From Phycisphaerales bacterium (lineage in GTDB: Bacteria > Planctomycetota > Phycisphaerae > Phycisphaerales > UBA1924): a stretch of DNA of 8,227 nucleotides. Each line of letters starts with the position of its first letter. The stretch's first letter is position 1. The DNA lies in assembly GCA_019747615.1 (NCBI GenBank), contig JAIEQQ010000263.1, positions 1 through 8,227 on the forward strand, given 5' to 3'. Positions 1 through 6,130 of the stretch are shown one piece after another. The notes beneath the pieces were generated by a model. The model was given only the letters and a program-made list of their open reading frames with translations. It was not told the origin of the DNA and did no database searches. The translations under genes and the position numbers were made by a program.

Positions 1-1
1 C

Positions 2-595
2 GGCAACTCCGGCGGCACGTTCAGCAACTGGAATCGCTTCAACACGTTCTGCCCGCCGCCGGTGGCGTCACCCGCGACCGTTACGACCAACGTGTGCATC
101 GGCGACGCCGTGAGCTTCACCGGCGCGAGCACCGGCGGCACGTACCAGTGGCGCAAGGACGCGGTGGCGATCCCCACGACCGGCCCGGGCTCGAATCCCT
201 CAGCAGCGACGCCGACGCTCTCGCTGAGCGCCGCGGCGCTCGCAGACGCCGGCTCGTATGACTACGTGATCACCTCGTCCTGCGGCAGTTCGCTCACGGT
301 TGGCGCGTACACGCTGACGGTCAACCTCTGCCGCTGCAACCCCGCCGACATCGCCTTCGATGACGGCTCGCCGCTGCCGCCGATCGGCACCCCCGGCAGC
401 GACAACAACGGCGTCACCGAAGGCGATTACAACCTCTTCTTCGCAACATACTTCGACGCCGGCGCCGCCTGCGACATCGCCAACGACGACGGCTCGCCGC
501 TCCCGCCCTTCGGCATCCTCGACACCAACAACGGCGTGACCGAGGGCGATTACAACCTGTTCTTCGCGATCTTCTTCAACGGCTGCGCGCTGTAA
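2..595 (+). CDS. Secreted Ig-like protein with duplicated NNGVTEGDYN tail, 5' partial
   Basis: The reading frame is open from the window edge, so the start lies upstream; 197 residues are visible. A Pro-rich linker (residues 17-20, CPPP) leads into one Ig-like domain at about 24-110, with the core Trp in 'TYQW' near residue 50 and 'DAGSY' near 82-86. The usual Tyr-x-Cys at the F strand reads YDY; a Cys lies about seven residues later. Residues 111-197 form a duplicated tail: 'CNPADIAFDDGSPLPPIG...NNGVTEGDYNLFFATYF' and then 'CDIANDDGSPLPPFG...NNGVTEGDYNLFFAIFF', ending GCAL. The same tail closes the next gene, so the two are probably paralogous cell-surface or extracellular proteins. The tail resembles a degenerate duplicated dockerin or F-hand module, but the spacing is not canonical. 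A GTG at 62 could be read as a start, but it falls mid-protein in a frame that is already open. The function of the whole protein is unknown. Confidence 0.85.
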   Translation, partial: GNSGGTFSNWNRFNTFCPPPVASPATVTTNVCIGDAVSFTGASTGGTYQWRKDAVAIPTTGPGSNPSAATPTLSLSAAALADAGSYDYVITSSCGSSLTVGAYTLTVNLCRCNPADIAFDDGSPLPPIGTPGSDNNGVTEGDYNLFFATYFDAGAACDIANDDGSPLPPFGILDTNNGVTEGDYNLFFAIFFNGCAL

Positions 596-599
596 GGCG

Positions 600-641
600 A
601 GCGTTGAGCGTTGAGCGCTGAGTGCTGAGCGCTGAGTGGGA
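600..641. repeat. Heptamer tandem array, AGCGYTG type
   Basis: Starting five bases after the stop codon at 593-595, the units are AGCGTTG, AGCGTTG, AGCGCTG, AGTGCTG and AGCGCTG (600-634), followed by a drifted unit AGTGGGA (635-641). The period is exactly 7. Related units recur at 3745-3785. Confidence 0.85.
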
Positions 642-644
642 AGG

Positions 645-672
645 CACTGGGGACTGGGCAATGGGCACCGGG
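645..672 (+). repeat. Heptamer array CAMYGGG x4, G-quadruplex motif
   Basis: Four heptamers in a row are CACTGGG, GACTGGG, CAATGGG and CACCGGG. They place four GGG runs (649-651, 656-658, 663-665, 670-672) with three loops of four bases each. This is the standard G3N4 x3-G3 pattern for an intramolecular G-quadruplex on the plus strand, and hence in any plus-strand transcript. It lies about 50 bases after the upstream stop codon. Formation in the cell is inferred. Confidence 0.8.
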
Positions 673-790
673 CGTCGGTGCTGGTTGGCGTTCGCTTTGA
701 CGCTCAGTCGCTCGGCCTTCTGCTGCGGGCTGAACGCTGGTCTCCTGCGTTGATCGCTGTGTGTTGGGGTGAGGCCGGAGGCCCGGTGCC
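664..790. repeat. Distant 10-bp inverted repeat
   Basis: GGCACCGGGC at 664-673 is the exact reverse complement of GCCCGGTGCC at 781-790, with 107 bases between the arms. The left arm overlaps the last G-runs of the quadruplex motif, so the two structures would compete. A 10-bp match can arise by chance in GC-rich DNA, so the significance is uncertain. Confidence 0.4.
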
Positions 791-908
791 GCGGTGGTTT
801 TCAATTGCCGTTTAGCGTTTTTTGCGGTAGTCTCTGGTCTACGGCGCACGGGTTCGTGGGATCAACCGGTTTCGGTTCCCGCGCCGCCGTTCTCGTGGAG
901 TGCTTCAA

Positions 909-3737
909 ATGCTCAGCATCCGTCTGTCGTCGTTGATGTTCGTCGCCGCGGTGGTTTTGGCTCTGGCACCCAGCGCGGCCCGGGCTCAGTGCAACTTCCT
1001 CACGAACCCGCTCAGCCAGGCGGTCTGCCCCGGCGCCAATGTCACATTCACCGCCAGCGCGTTCAACATCAGCGGCAGTCCGACTTATACGTGGTTCCGC
1101 GGCGCGACCGCCGTGGGCTCGGGCTCGACGCTGACGCTCACGAACGTCGATGCGGCAGACGCAGGCTCGTACACCTGCCGCGTGAGCTTTGGTGGGCCGT
1201 TTCCGTGCACCAACACATCCAGCGCCGCGTCGCTCACGGTGCGCACGTTAGCCGGGATCTCGTCCCAGCCAGCCGGCGAGGGCCCCTGCGTCGGCGGGAG
1301 CTTCACGCCATCGGTCACGGCCTCGGGCACCGGCCCGTTCACGTATCAGTGGCGGCGCGGCACCACCAACCTCGCCAACGGGGGACGCATCAGTGGTGCC
1401 ACCTCCCCGAACCTTACCATCAGTGGGGTTGTCGCCGGCGACGCGGCGTTCAACTACAACTGTGTCGTCACCGGGCCGTGCAACTCCGTCACGTCGAGCA
1501 ACTGCATTCTCCTCGTCTTCTCCCCGCACGCCATCAGCTCCCAGCCGGCCAGCCTCAGCCGCTGCGTGGGCGAGTCGGCCTCGTTCACCGTCGGCTTCAC
1601 CGGCTCTCCTTCGAGCTTCCAGTGGAGGCGGGGCACCACCAACCTGACCAATGGCGGCAACATCTCCGGCGCCAACCTCGACGTCCTCACCATTAACCCC
1701 GTCACCCCAGGCGACGATGCCAGTAACTACAACTGCGTCATCACTGGGTCGTGCGCGGCGACCGTCACCAGCAACAACGTTGACCTGAATGTCCAGTCGC
1801 CGGCGGGGTTTACCGCCTATTCCTCGTCCACCGGCTCGGGGATCGTCTGCCAAGGCTCGAACATCAATCTCCAAGTGCTCACGACGGGCACGATCACCGG
1901 CCATCAGTGGCGCCGCGGCACGACGCCCCTGGTCAACGGTGGACGCATCTCCGGGGCGAACACCGCCACGCTCACAATCACCAACTTCCAGCCCGGCGAC
2001 GCCGGAAACAACTTCAACTGCGTGCTGACCAGCCCCTGCGGCGGGCTCACCGCGCCCAACGTCGAGCTCATCAACCGTGTGCCGGTCAACATCGCCGTGT
2101 CCCCGGCCAACGTCATCACCTGCCCCGGGGGCCCGGTTGGGTTGACGGTCTCCGTCACGGGCACGTCGCCGATCTTCCAGTGGCGGAGGATCGGCGCGCC
2201 CTCGCCCCTGGCCGATGGTCCGGGGATCAGCGGCGCGACGACCAACTCGCTCACCCTGGGTGGGACGGGGCTGGTGCAAGGCGACTACGTCTGCGACGTG
2301 ACCAACTCTTGCGGCACGCAGACCTCCACCGCCGCCACGATCACCGTGCGGTCCATCGCGATGACCACGCCACCGGCGGCAGGGACGACCGTCATCATTC
2401 CCAATGGCTTCGTCCTCACCGGCACCGCCACGACCACCCCCGCCAGCGCGATCACCTATGTCTGGAAGCGCAACGACGTCGGCATCTCGTCCGGCGGGCG
2501 CTTCAGCATCTCGCCCGACGGGCGCACGCTCACCGTGCTCTCGACCATCCCCGACGATCTCAATGCGGCCTTCGGATTGACCGCGACGGACATCTGCGGC
2601 AACAGCGTGACGAACACCGTGCCGGTCTTCGCCGTCACCACCACCGAGGCGGAGCCGAACAACACCAAGGCCACGGCGAATCTTCGCAGCCTCGGCGCGG
2701 GCAACTCGATCAGCGGCACAACGACGGCAGCGACCGATGCGAACGATTACTTCCGGTTCATCCTGCCGCAGGACTCGGGCATCTCGCGCTGGCAGCTCGC
2801 GGTCGTGAGCGGGAACCAACTGCTCCGGCTGCGCGGGCTCGGGCAGGCGGCCGGCGTGCCGCAGGTGGCCACCGACACAGTCTTCCAATCTGTCTCCTCG
2901 AGTCAGCCGCTGGTGTGGTACACCAGCGGCGCCGCCACGCCACAGCTCTATGTCTCGGTAGAGGCTGCCCCGGGTACGGGCCCGACGCCGTACGTCCTGC
3001 AGCTGACGCGCACGGACGTGACGCCCGATGTCTTCCCGGTGGTCATCCCGCCCGGCTCGGTCAGGTTCACCACAGAGGGAGCTGTTTCGACCCCGGATAC
3101 CGAGATCTGGCTCTACGACGCGCAGTTCAACGCGATCGAAGGCGCCGGGAACGATGGCGACCCGATCAGCAGCATCTTCAACGTTGTGCTGAATCGGACA
3201 CTTGCCGCCGGTGACTATTACATCGCCCACGCTCGGTTCAACACGTCCAGCAGCCTCCCCAACCCGCCCGACGATTTCTACCGCGGCAATGATCTCTTGG
3301 AGTTCCCCGGCGTCATCGCGTGCAACACCAACACGCCCCCCGCAAGCCTCACCTTCCGCGCCGGGCCCGCCGCGGGCACGCTCACGACCTTCACACCCAC
3401 CGTTCCGGCCGGTGCGTTCTCCATCGCCTGGACGAAGGTCACCATCGGCAACCCACGCTGCAACCCCGCGGACATCGCCTACGACACCGGCGAGCCGCTG
3501 CCGCCGATCGGCCCCACCGGCCCATCGCTTGTGAACAACGGCGTGACCGAGGGCGACTACAACCTCTTCTTCGCCAACTTCTTCGACGCCAACCCCGTCT
3601 GCGACATCGCCGCGGACGCAGGCGAACCGCTCCCGCCCTTCGGCAACGGTGGCATCGACCCCTTCGTCAACAACGGCGTAACCGAAGGCGACTACAACGT
3701 GTTCTTCAGCATCTTCTTTAGCGGCTGCGCGTTCTGA
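909..3737 (+). CDS. Large secreted multi-Ig-domain protein with PPC-like domains and duplicated tail
   Basis: The product has 942 residues. The ATG at 909 is chosen because GGAG (897-900) sits 8 bases upstream; an in-frame GTG at 900 is less likely. A signal peptide covers residues 1-26 (hydrophobic 9-20, cleavage after ARA). Six Ig-like domains follow at about 27-112, 113-205, 206-297, 298-391, 392-482 and 483-579. Domains 2-4 share 'QWRRGTT.L.NGG.ISGA' (from 147, 238 and 333) and 'NCV.T..C', which suggests internal duplication. Residues 580-700 begin EAEPNNTKATANL and contain DANDYF, as in bacterial pre-peptidase C-terminal domains. Residues 707-844 contain 'DTEIWLYDAQFNAIEGAGNDGD' in two parts and 'LAAGDYYIAHARF', resembling DVUA0089-type domains. 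Residues 850-942 are the duplicated NNGVTEGDYN tail shared with the gene upstream. No catalytic domain is visible. An adhesive or structural extracellular role is inferred. Confidence 0.9.
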   Translation: MLSIRLSSLMFVAAVVLALAPSAARAQCNFLTNPLSQAVCPGANVTFTASAFNISGSPTYTWFRGATAVGSGSTLTLTNVDAADAGSYTCRVSFGGPFPCTNTSSAASLTVRTLAGISSQPAGEGPCVGGSFTPSVTASGTGPFTYQWRRGTTNLANGGRISGATSPNLTISGVVAGDAAFNYNCVVTGPCNSVTSSNCILLVFSPHAISSQPASLSRCVGESASFTVGFTGSPSSFQWRRGTTNLTNGGNISGANLDVLTINPVTPGDDASNYNCVITGSCAATVTSNNVDLNVQSPAGFTAYSSSTGSGIVCQGSNINLQVLTTGTITGHQWRRGTTPLVNGGRISGANTATLTITNFQPGDAGNNFNCVLTSPCGGLTAPNVELINRVPVNIAVSPANVITCPGGPVGLTVSVTGTSPIFQWRRIGAPSPLADGPGISGATTNSLTLGGTGLVQGDYVCDVTNSCGTQTSTAATITVRSIAMTTPPAAGTTVIIPNGFVLTGTATTTPASAITYVWKRNDVGISSGGRFSISPDGRTLTVLSTIPDDLNAAFGLTATDICGNSVTNTVPVFAVTTTEAEPNNTKATANLRSLGAGNSISGTTTAATDANDYFRFILPQDSGISRWQLAVVSGNQLLRLRGLGQAAGVPQVATDTVFQSVSSSQPLVWYTSGAATPQLYVSVEAAPGTGPTPYVLQLTRTDVTPDVFPVVIPPGSVRFTTEGAVSTPDTEIWLYDAQFNAIEGAGNDGDPISSIFNVVLNRTLAAGDYYIAHARFNTSSSLPNPPDDFYRGNDLLEFPGVIACNTNTPPASLTFRAGPAAGTLTTFTPTVPAGAFSIAWTKVTIGNPRCNPADIAYDTGEPLPPIGPTGPSLVNNGVTEGDYNLFFANFFDANPVCDIAADAGEPLPPFGNGGIDPFVNNGVTEGDYNVFFSIFFSGCAF

Positions 3738-3744
3738 AAGGCGG

Positions 3745-3785
3745 AGTGCTGAGCGATAGCGCTGAGTGCTGAAGGCTGAAGGCTC
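3745..3785. repeat. Heptamer array, AGTGCTG/AAGGCTG type, between convergent genes
   Basis: The units are AGTGCTG, AGCGAT (one base short), AGCGCTG, AGTGCTG, AAGGCTG and AAGGCTC. The array starts seven bases after the plus-strand stop codon (3735-3737) and ends ten bases before the end of the minus-strand gene at 3796. The last units grade from the AGCGYTG family toward the AAAGCTC family seen at 4882-4930. Confidence 0.75.
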
Positions 3786-3795
3786 CCCGCCCCCC

Positions 3796-4089
3796 TCACG
3801 CGCTCAAGTCGATGTGCGGCTTCTCGTCGTCGGGCTTTGGCGTTGGTGGCGGCGCGTGGCGGCGGCGGTCGTCCGCCGCTTCCTCTTGCCCCTCGCCCGC
3901 GAGCCGCTTGCTCAGCTCCACCGAGTCGGTGGACTCGACCGTGTCGATCAGCTCGCGATCGCTCTCAGCCCCAGTCGCGGCACCGATCCGGCGTGACGCC
4001 TTCGGCTTCGTCCGGTCCACGTCGCGCGGACTCGGGACGCCGCTCAAGTTGGATGGGCCAAACATGGTCACAGGAGAAAGATCGGTCAT
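3796..4089 (-). CDS. Small hydrophilic protein of unknown function
   Basis: The minus strand encodes a 97-residue protein starting MTDLSPVTMFGPSNL and ending PHIDLSA. It is rich in Asp, Glu, Lys and Arg, has no hydrophobic segment and looks largely disordered; the middle reads 'ESDRELIDTVESTDSVELSK' and the end is Pro/Asp/Lys-rich. Codons are mostly G- or C-ended, and the composition is that of a real protein rather than an antisense shadow. The frame stays open upstream to 4218, but that part (Arg/Ser-rich) looks non-coding, so the ATG at 4087-4089 is preferred although its ribosome binding site is weak. The 'DSVELS' stretch loosely recalls the N-terminal region of FlgM-type anti-sigma factors, but the conserved C-terminal half of that family is absent, so no function is assigned. 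It is convergent with the Ig protein (58-bp gap) and divergent from the lipoprotein gene. Confidence 0.6.
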   Translation of the reverse strand: MTDLSPVTMFGPSNLSGVPSPRDVDRTKPKASRRIGAATGAESDRELIDTVESTDSVELSKRLAGEGQEEAADDRRRHAPPPTPKPDDEKPHIDLSA

Positions 4090-4235
4090 CGGCCGCCGGT
4101 TTCTCAAGGAATCCGATGAGGACGGGCGGGCGCTATTGTCCGAAACCGCGTCAGTGGGCCCAGAATCGGCCCATCGTGCCCTCTGTCGCGTTCCGCTCGC
4201 TCGTCCCTCGATGTGCATTCACCACGGAGCTTCCG

Positions 4236-4808
4236 ATGACACTCGTTCCCGCCGCCCGCGTCGCGTCTGCCCTGATTGTGCTGTCGGCCTTTGTCGGGCT
4301 CGCCGGATGTCGCTCGGCAGAGAAGCTCGAGCCCGCACCGGCGGCGCTCGTCTTGCCTGACTCGGCCAAGCCCGATGCGAAGCTCGCGCCACTGGCCTTC
4401 ATGGCCGGCAGTTGGGTCTGCGTGAACCCCAACAAGACCGTCAACGAGGAACACTGGATGCCCGCGCGTGGCAGCGTCATGATCGGCACCTTCCGCCAGG
4501 TCCGTCGCGACGGCAAGTGCTCCTTCGTCGAGGTCTCACAGATCGCCCTTGACGGAGATGAGATCGTGCTTCGTCTGCGGCACCTTCACACGAAGCTGGA
4601 AGTCCCGCCCGAGCGCGCCGAGATCTCGCTCTTCAAGATCAAGTCCATCGCGCCCAATCGCGTCGAGTTTGTCGGCACCGGCGACGCCGAGGGCGTGCTC
4701 GGCGTGGTGTACGAACGCGTGAACGCGACGACGCTGACGCAGACGGTGTCGTTCGATCCGGCCAAATCGAAGGAGAAGCCGTTCACGTCGACGTACACGC
4801 GGCAGTGA
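4236..4808 (+). CDS. Lipoprotein resembling DUF6265 family
   Basis: The product has 190 residues. The ATG at 4236 follows GGAG (4226-4229) with a 6-base spacer. Residues 1-24 form a lipoprotein signal peptide with the lipobox LAGC, so Cys25 would be lipidated after cleavage by signal peptidase II; the +2 residue is Arg. After a Pro/Ala-rich linker (26-50), the domain begins 'LAPLAFMAGSWVC' (50-62) and continues with 'NEEHWMPARGSVMIGTFRQV' (70-89). This matches the usual pattern of DUF6265-type proteins: a 'FLAG.W' opening, then 'EE.W.....G.M.G..R'. The rest is predicted beta-rich and ends 'FTSTYTRQ'. The family has a lipocalin-like look but no established reaction. The frame continues upstream to 3837, but that region overlaps the minus-strand gene and reads as low-complexity noise. 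The gene stands alone, divergent from the 97-residue gene; no clear promoter is seen in the 146-bp gap. Confidence 0.85.
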   Translation: MTLVPAARVASALIVLSAFVGLAGCRSAEKLEPAPAALVLPDSAKPDAKLAPLAFMAGSWVCVNPNKTVNEEHWMPARGSVMIGTFRQVRRDGKCSFVEVSQIALDGDEIVLRLRHLHTKLEVPPERAEISLFKIKSIAPNRVEFVGTGDAEGVLGVVYERVNATTLTQTVSFDPAKSKEKPFTSTYTRQ

Positions 4809-4815
4809 GCGGGGC

Positions 4816-4839
4816 AGTGGCAGAGTGGCAGAGTGTGGG
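4816..4839. repeat. Octamer repeat AGTGGCAG x2 plus drifted unit
   Basis: AGTGGCAG occurs at 4816-4823 and 4824-4831, followed by AGTGTGGG. It begins eight bases after the lipoprotein stop codon. The same unit in another phase (AGAGTGGC/AAAGTGGC) recurs at 5941-5972. Confidence 0.7.
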
Positions 4840-4859
4840 GCAGGCGTCCCGCCTGCCTC
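4837..4859. repeat. REP-like GC-rich hairpin between convergent genes
   Basis: GGCAGGCG (4839-4846), a 3-base loop TCC, then CGCCTGCC (4850-4857) give a perfect 8-bp stem. It extends to about 10 bp with one G-T pair and one G-C pair. There is no T tract, so it is not a textbook intrinsic terminator. It could act as a bidirectional transcript end or be a dispersed REP-type palindrome. Confidence 0.65.
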
Positions 4860-4881
4860 ACGCAGACTCACGGCGAATCCC

Positions 4882-4946
4882 AAAGCTCAAAGCTCAAAGC
4901 TCAAAGCTCAAAGCTCAAAGCTCAAAGCTCAAAGCAGCAAAGCAGC
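4882..4946. repeat. AAAGCTC x7 then AAAGCAGC x2 tandem array
   Basis: Seven exact copies of AAAGCTC (4882-4930) are followed directly by two exact copies of AAAGCAGC (4931-4946). The array lies between two convergent genes, the lipoprotein ending at 4808 and the hydrolase ending at 4983. The array at 7547-7585 uses the same two units in the opposite order. The perfect copies imply recent expansion. There are no spacers, so this is not CRISPR. Confidence 0.95.
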
Positions 4947-4982
4947 ACATCGGATGGGTCCGTTCTTGTTCGCGTGGCGTGG

Positions 4983-5888
4983 TCACGCGTGAGACATTTC
5001 GGGCGCGCGCCGGCGGCGCGAGTGCGCGAGGATGCCGAAGGCCAGTGCGAAGGCCGCGCCGGGCGCGGGGATGATTTGGTTGGCGATGACTTGGTAGCCC
5101 GCCGCGGTGGGGTGGACGTTGGGCTGTGTCGTGGTCTGGTCCAGCAACATGTTGGTCAGCGTGGCCTCGTTGCCGAGGAACGCACTGGCGGTCTCGACGT
5201 ATCGGGCGCCAATGCTCGCGGCCGAGGCCTGGATGATCTGGTTCAGCGCGTTGACTGCGCCGGCGGTGAACGCGGGGTTGGGGTTGCCGGGGAGGATCGC
5301 GAACGGGTCGTAATAGCCCACGGCGATGATGTCCGCAGTGGGCAGGGCGGCGCGGAGGCTGGCGTAGATCGTGCCGATGTTGGTTTGTGCCGTGTTCAGC
5401 GCGCCAAACACCAGCGCCGCCTGCGTCGTCTCGGGCAGGCTGATGAAGCCGGGCAACTGCACGACGCCGAGCAGGTCGTTGGCACCCAGCGAGATGGTGA
5501 CGCGTTGCACGGGCGCGCCGTTCAGCGCGGCCTGCGTGATCGTGCTGGTGATGAAGTTCGCCTGCGTCGTCAGCCCCGGGAACGGCGGGTAGTTCGTGTT
5601 CAGCGCGCGGGCCGGGTTCGAGAGGTTTGAGAAACTCGTCGAGTCATCGCCGAAGATCGACGCGTTCACGACGGTCGGGCGGAGGCCGGCGTTCTGCGTC
5701 GCGAGGTAGTCGGCGTAGAGCGAGACGTAGCCGCGGTCGCCGTTGGATGGCTGGGTGTACGACGCGCCGTTGGTGATCCCGAAGCCGACGGAGTCGCCGA
5801 TGGCGAGATAGGTGTACGGCGTCTGGGCGACGGCGCTGGAGACAAGTCCGGCGACAACGACAAACGACAGAGCAAGCTGGCTGCGCAT
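4983..5888 (-). CDS. Secreted SGNH/GDSL-family hydrolase with PEP-CTERM-like tail
   Basis: The product has 301 residues. The ATG (5886-5888) is preceded on the minus strand by AGGAG with a 7-base spacer, which sets the start. Residues 1-21 are a signal peptide ending AVA, with Gln22 first in the mature protein. Block I is 'LAIGDSVGFG' (28-37) with the nucleophile Ser33; block II has Gly80 in 'NASIFGDDS'; block III is 'LGAND' with Asn137; block V is 'NVHPTAAGY' with His259. These are the four SGNH residues, so an esterase or lipase acting on acylated substrates outside the cytoplasm is likely. The Asp normally three residues before the His is Pro256 here; Asn257 and Asp250 are nearby. The end, 'IIPAPGAAFALAFG' plus RRRR (273-294), is a PEP-CTERM-like anchor, with an unusual seven-residue extension (APEMSHA). 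Substrate unknown. Confidence 0.9.
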   Translation of the reverse strand: MRSQLALSFVVVAGLVSSAVAQTPYTYLAIGDSVGFGITNGASYTQPSNGDRGYVSLYADYLATQNAGLRPTVVNASIFGDDSTSFSNLSNPARALNTNYPPFPGLTTQANFITSTITQAALNGAPVQRVTISLGANDLLGVVQLPGFISLPETTQAALVFGALNTAQTNIGTIYASLRAALPTADIIAVGYYDPFAILPGNPNPAFTAGAVNALNQIIQASAASIGARYVETASAFLGNEATLTNMLLDQTTTQPNVHPTAAGYQVIANQIIPAPGAAFALAFGILAHSRRRRAPEMSHA

Positions 5889-5940
5889 CTCAACACTCCT
5901 TCGGGTTGGCCCGCCGAGAGAGAGGCGGGGAGCGGATTGT

Positions 5941-5972
5941 AGAGTGGCAAAGTGGCAAAGTGCCAGAGTGGG
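5941..5972. repeat. Octamer array AGAGTGGC/AAAGTGGC in a divergent promoter region
   Basis: The units are AGAGTGGC, AAAGTGGC, AAAGTGCC and AGAGTGGG. It sits about 50 bases upstream of the hydrolase start. On the minus strand it abuts a -10-like hexamer TACAAT (plus-strand 5936-5941), so the repeats would occupy the -35 and upstream region of that gene. No good -35 hexamer is seen at 16-18 bases. Confidence 0.7.
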
Positions 5973-6017
5973 GGCCGGCGTGGCTTGGTTTTGCCGCAGA
6001 TGTCTGTGCCATTTCCG

Positions 6018-6045
6018 TTGACGTCTCGCTGATGGGGTGTATATT
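6018..6045 (+). promoter_or_regulatory. Sigma-70-like promoter for the DUF642-type gene
   Basis: TTGACG (6018-6023) and TATATT (6040-6045) each match the consensus hexamers at five of six positions, with a 16-base spacer. Transcription would start near 6052 and leave a leader of roughly 80 bases before the ATG at 6131. This is the clearest promoter in the window. Confidence 0.6.
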
Positions 6046-6103
6046 GACTGACCGTCGCGATAACTCGCGGCCACTCACAAACACCAGACAATACCCGAGG
6101 AGG

Positions 6104-6128
6104 GAGAGACCACACCCAGGAGTCTCTC
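6104..6128 (+). promoter_or_regulatory. Leader hairpin overlapping the ribosome binding site
   Basis: GAGAGAC (6104-6110) pairs with GTCTCTC (6122-6128) around an 11-base loop that holds most of the AGGAG ribosome binding site (6118-6122). The stem ends two bases before the ATG at 6131. It could modulate translation, but 7 bp is modest and the effect is inferred. Confidence 0.4.
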
Positions 6129-6130
6129 GC

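Larger units (their letters stand above)
596..908. other. Non-coding gap with heptamer repeats, no gene
   Basis: This 313-bp gap between two same-strand genes contains no convincing coding frame. Its first 77 bases are almost entirely heptamer repeats, described separately. The middle part shows no recognisable structure beyond one distant inverted repeat. Near the downstream gene there is a weak promoter-like pair, TTGCCG at 805-810 and TAGTCT at 828-833 with a 17-nt spacer; the -10 match is poor, so this is only a candidate. The ribosome binding site of the downstream gene is GGAG at 897-900. Confidence 0.6.

Noticed and set aside
550..849. Minus-strand open frame across the 596-908 gap
   Set aside because: Its translation is mainly the heptamer repeats and Arg/Gln/Thr noise, with no ribosome binding site or domain.
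1907..3214. Plus-strand open frame of 435 codons inside the Ig protein gene
   Set aside because: Composition is dominated by His, Arg and Gln, typical of an out-of-frame reading of GC-rich coding DNA.
1248..3230. Long minus-strand open frame opposite the Ig protein (660 codons)
   Set aside because: Arg/Gly/Ala-rich with no domain; it is the antisense shadow of a GC-rich gene whose plus-strand reading shows a signal peptide and clear domains.
3738..3795. Intrinsic terminator after the large Ig protein gene
   Set aside because: Only a 4-bp stem can be drawn (AGCG/CGCT) and there is no T tract.
3837..4235. Upstream in-frame extension of the lipoprotein gene
   Set aside because: The true start at 4236 has GGAG and a lipoprotein signal peptide; the extension overlaps the minus-strand gene and is low complexity.
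4882..4946. CRISPR array
   Set aside because: Units are 7-8 bases and directly adjacent, with no spacers and no cas genes.
4833..5630. Plus-strand open frame starting in the hairpin and AAAGCTC array
   Set aside because: It reads the repeats as KAQSSKL-type sequence and then the antisense of the hydrolase; no protein features.
5889..6074. Upstream extension of the SGNH hydrolase
   Set aside because: The ATG at 5888 has AGGAG and starts a signal peptide; the extension runs through repeats and the neighbouring promoter.
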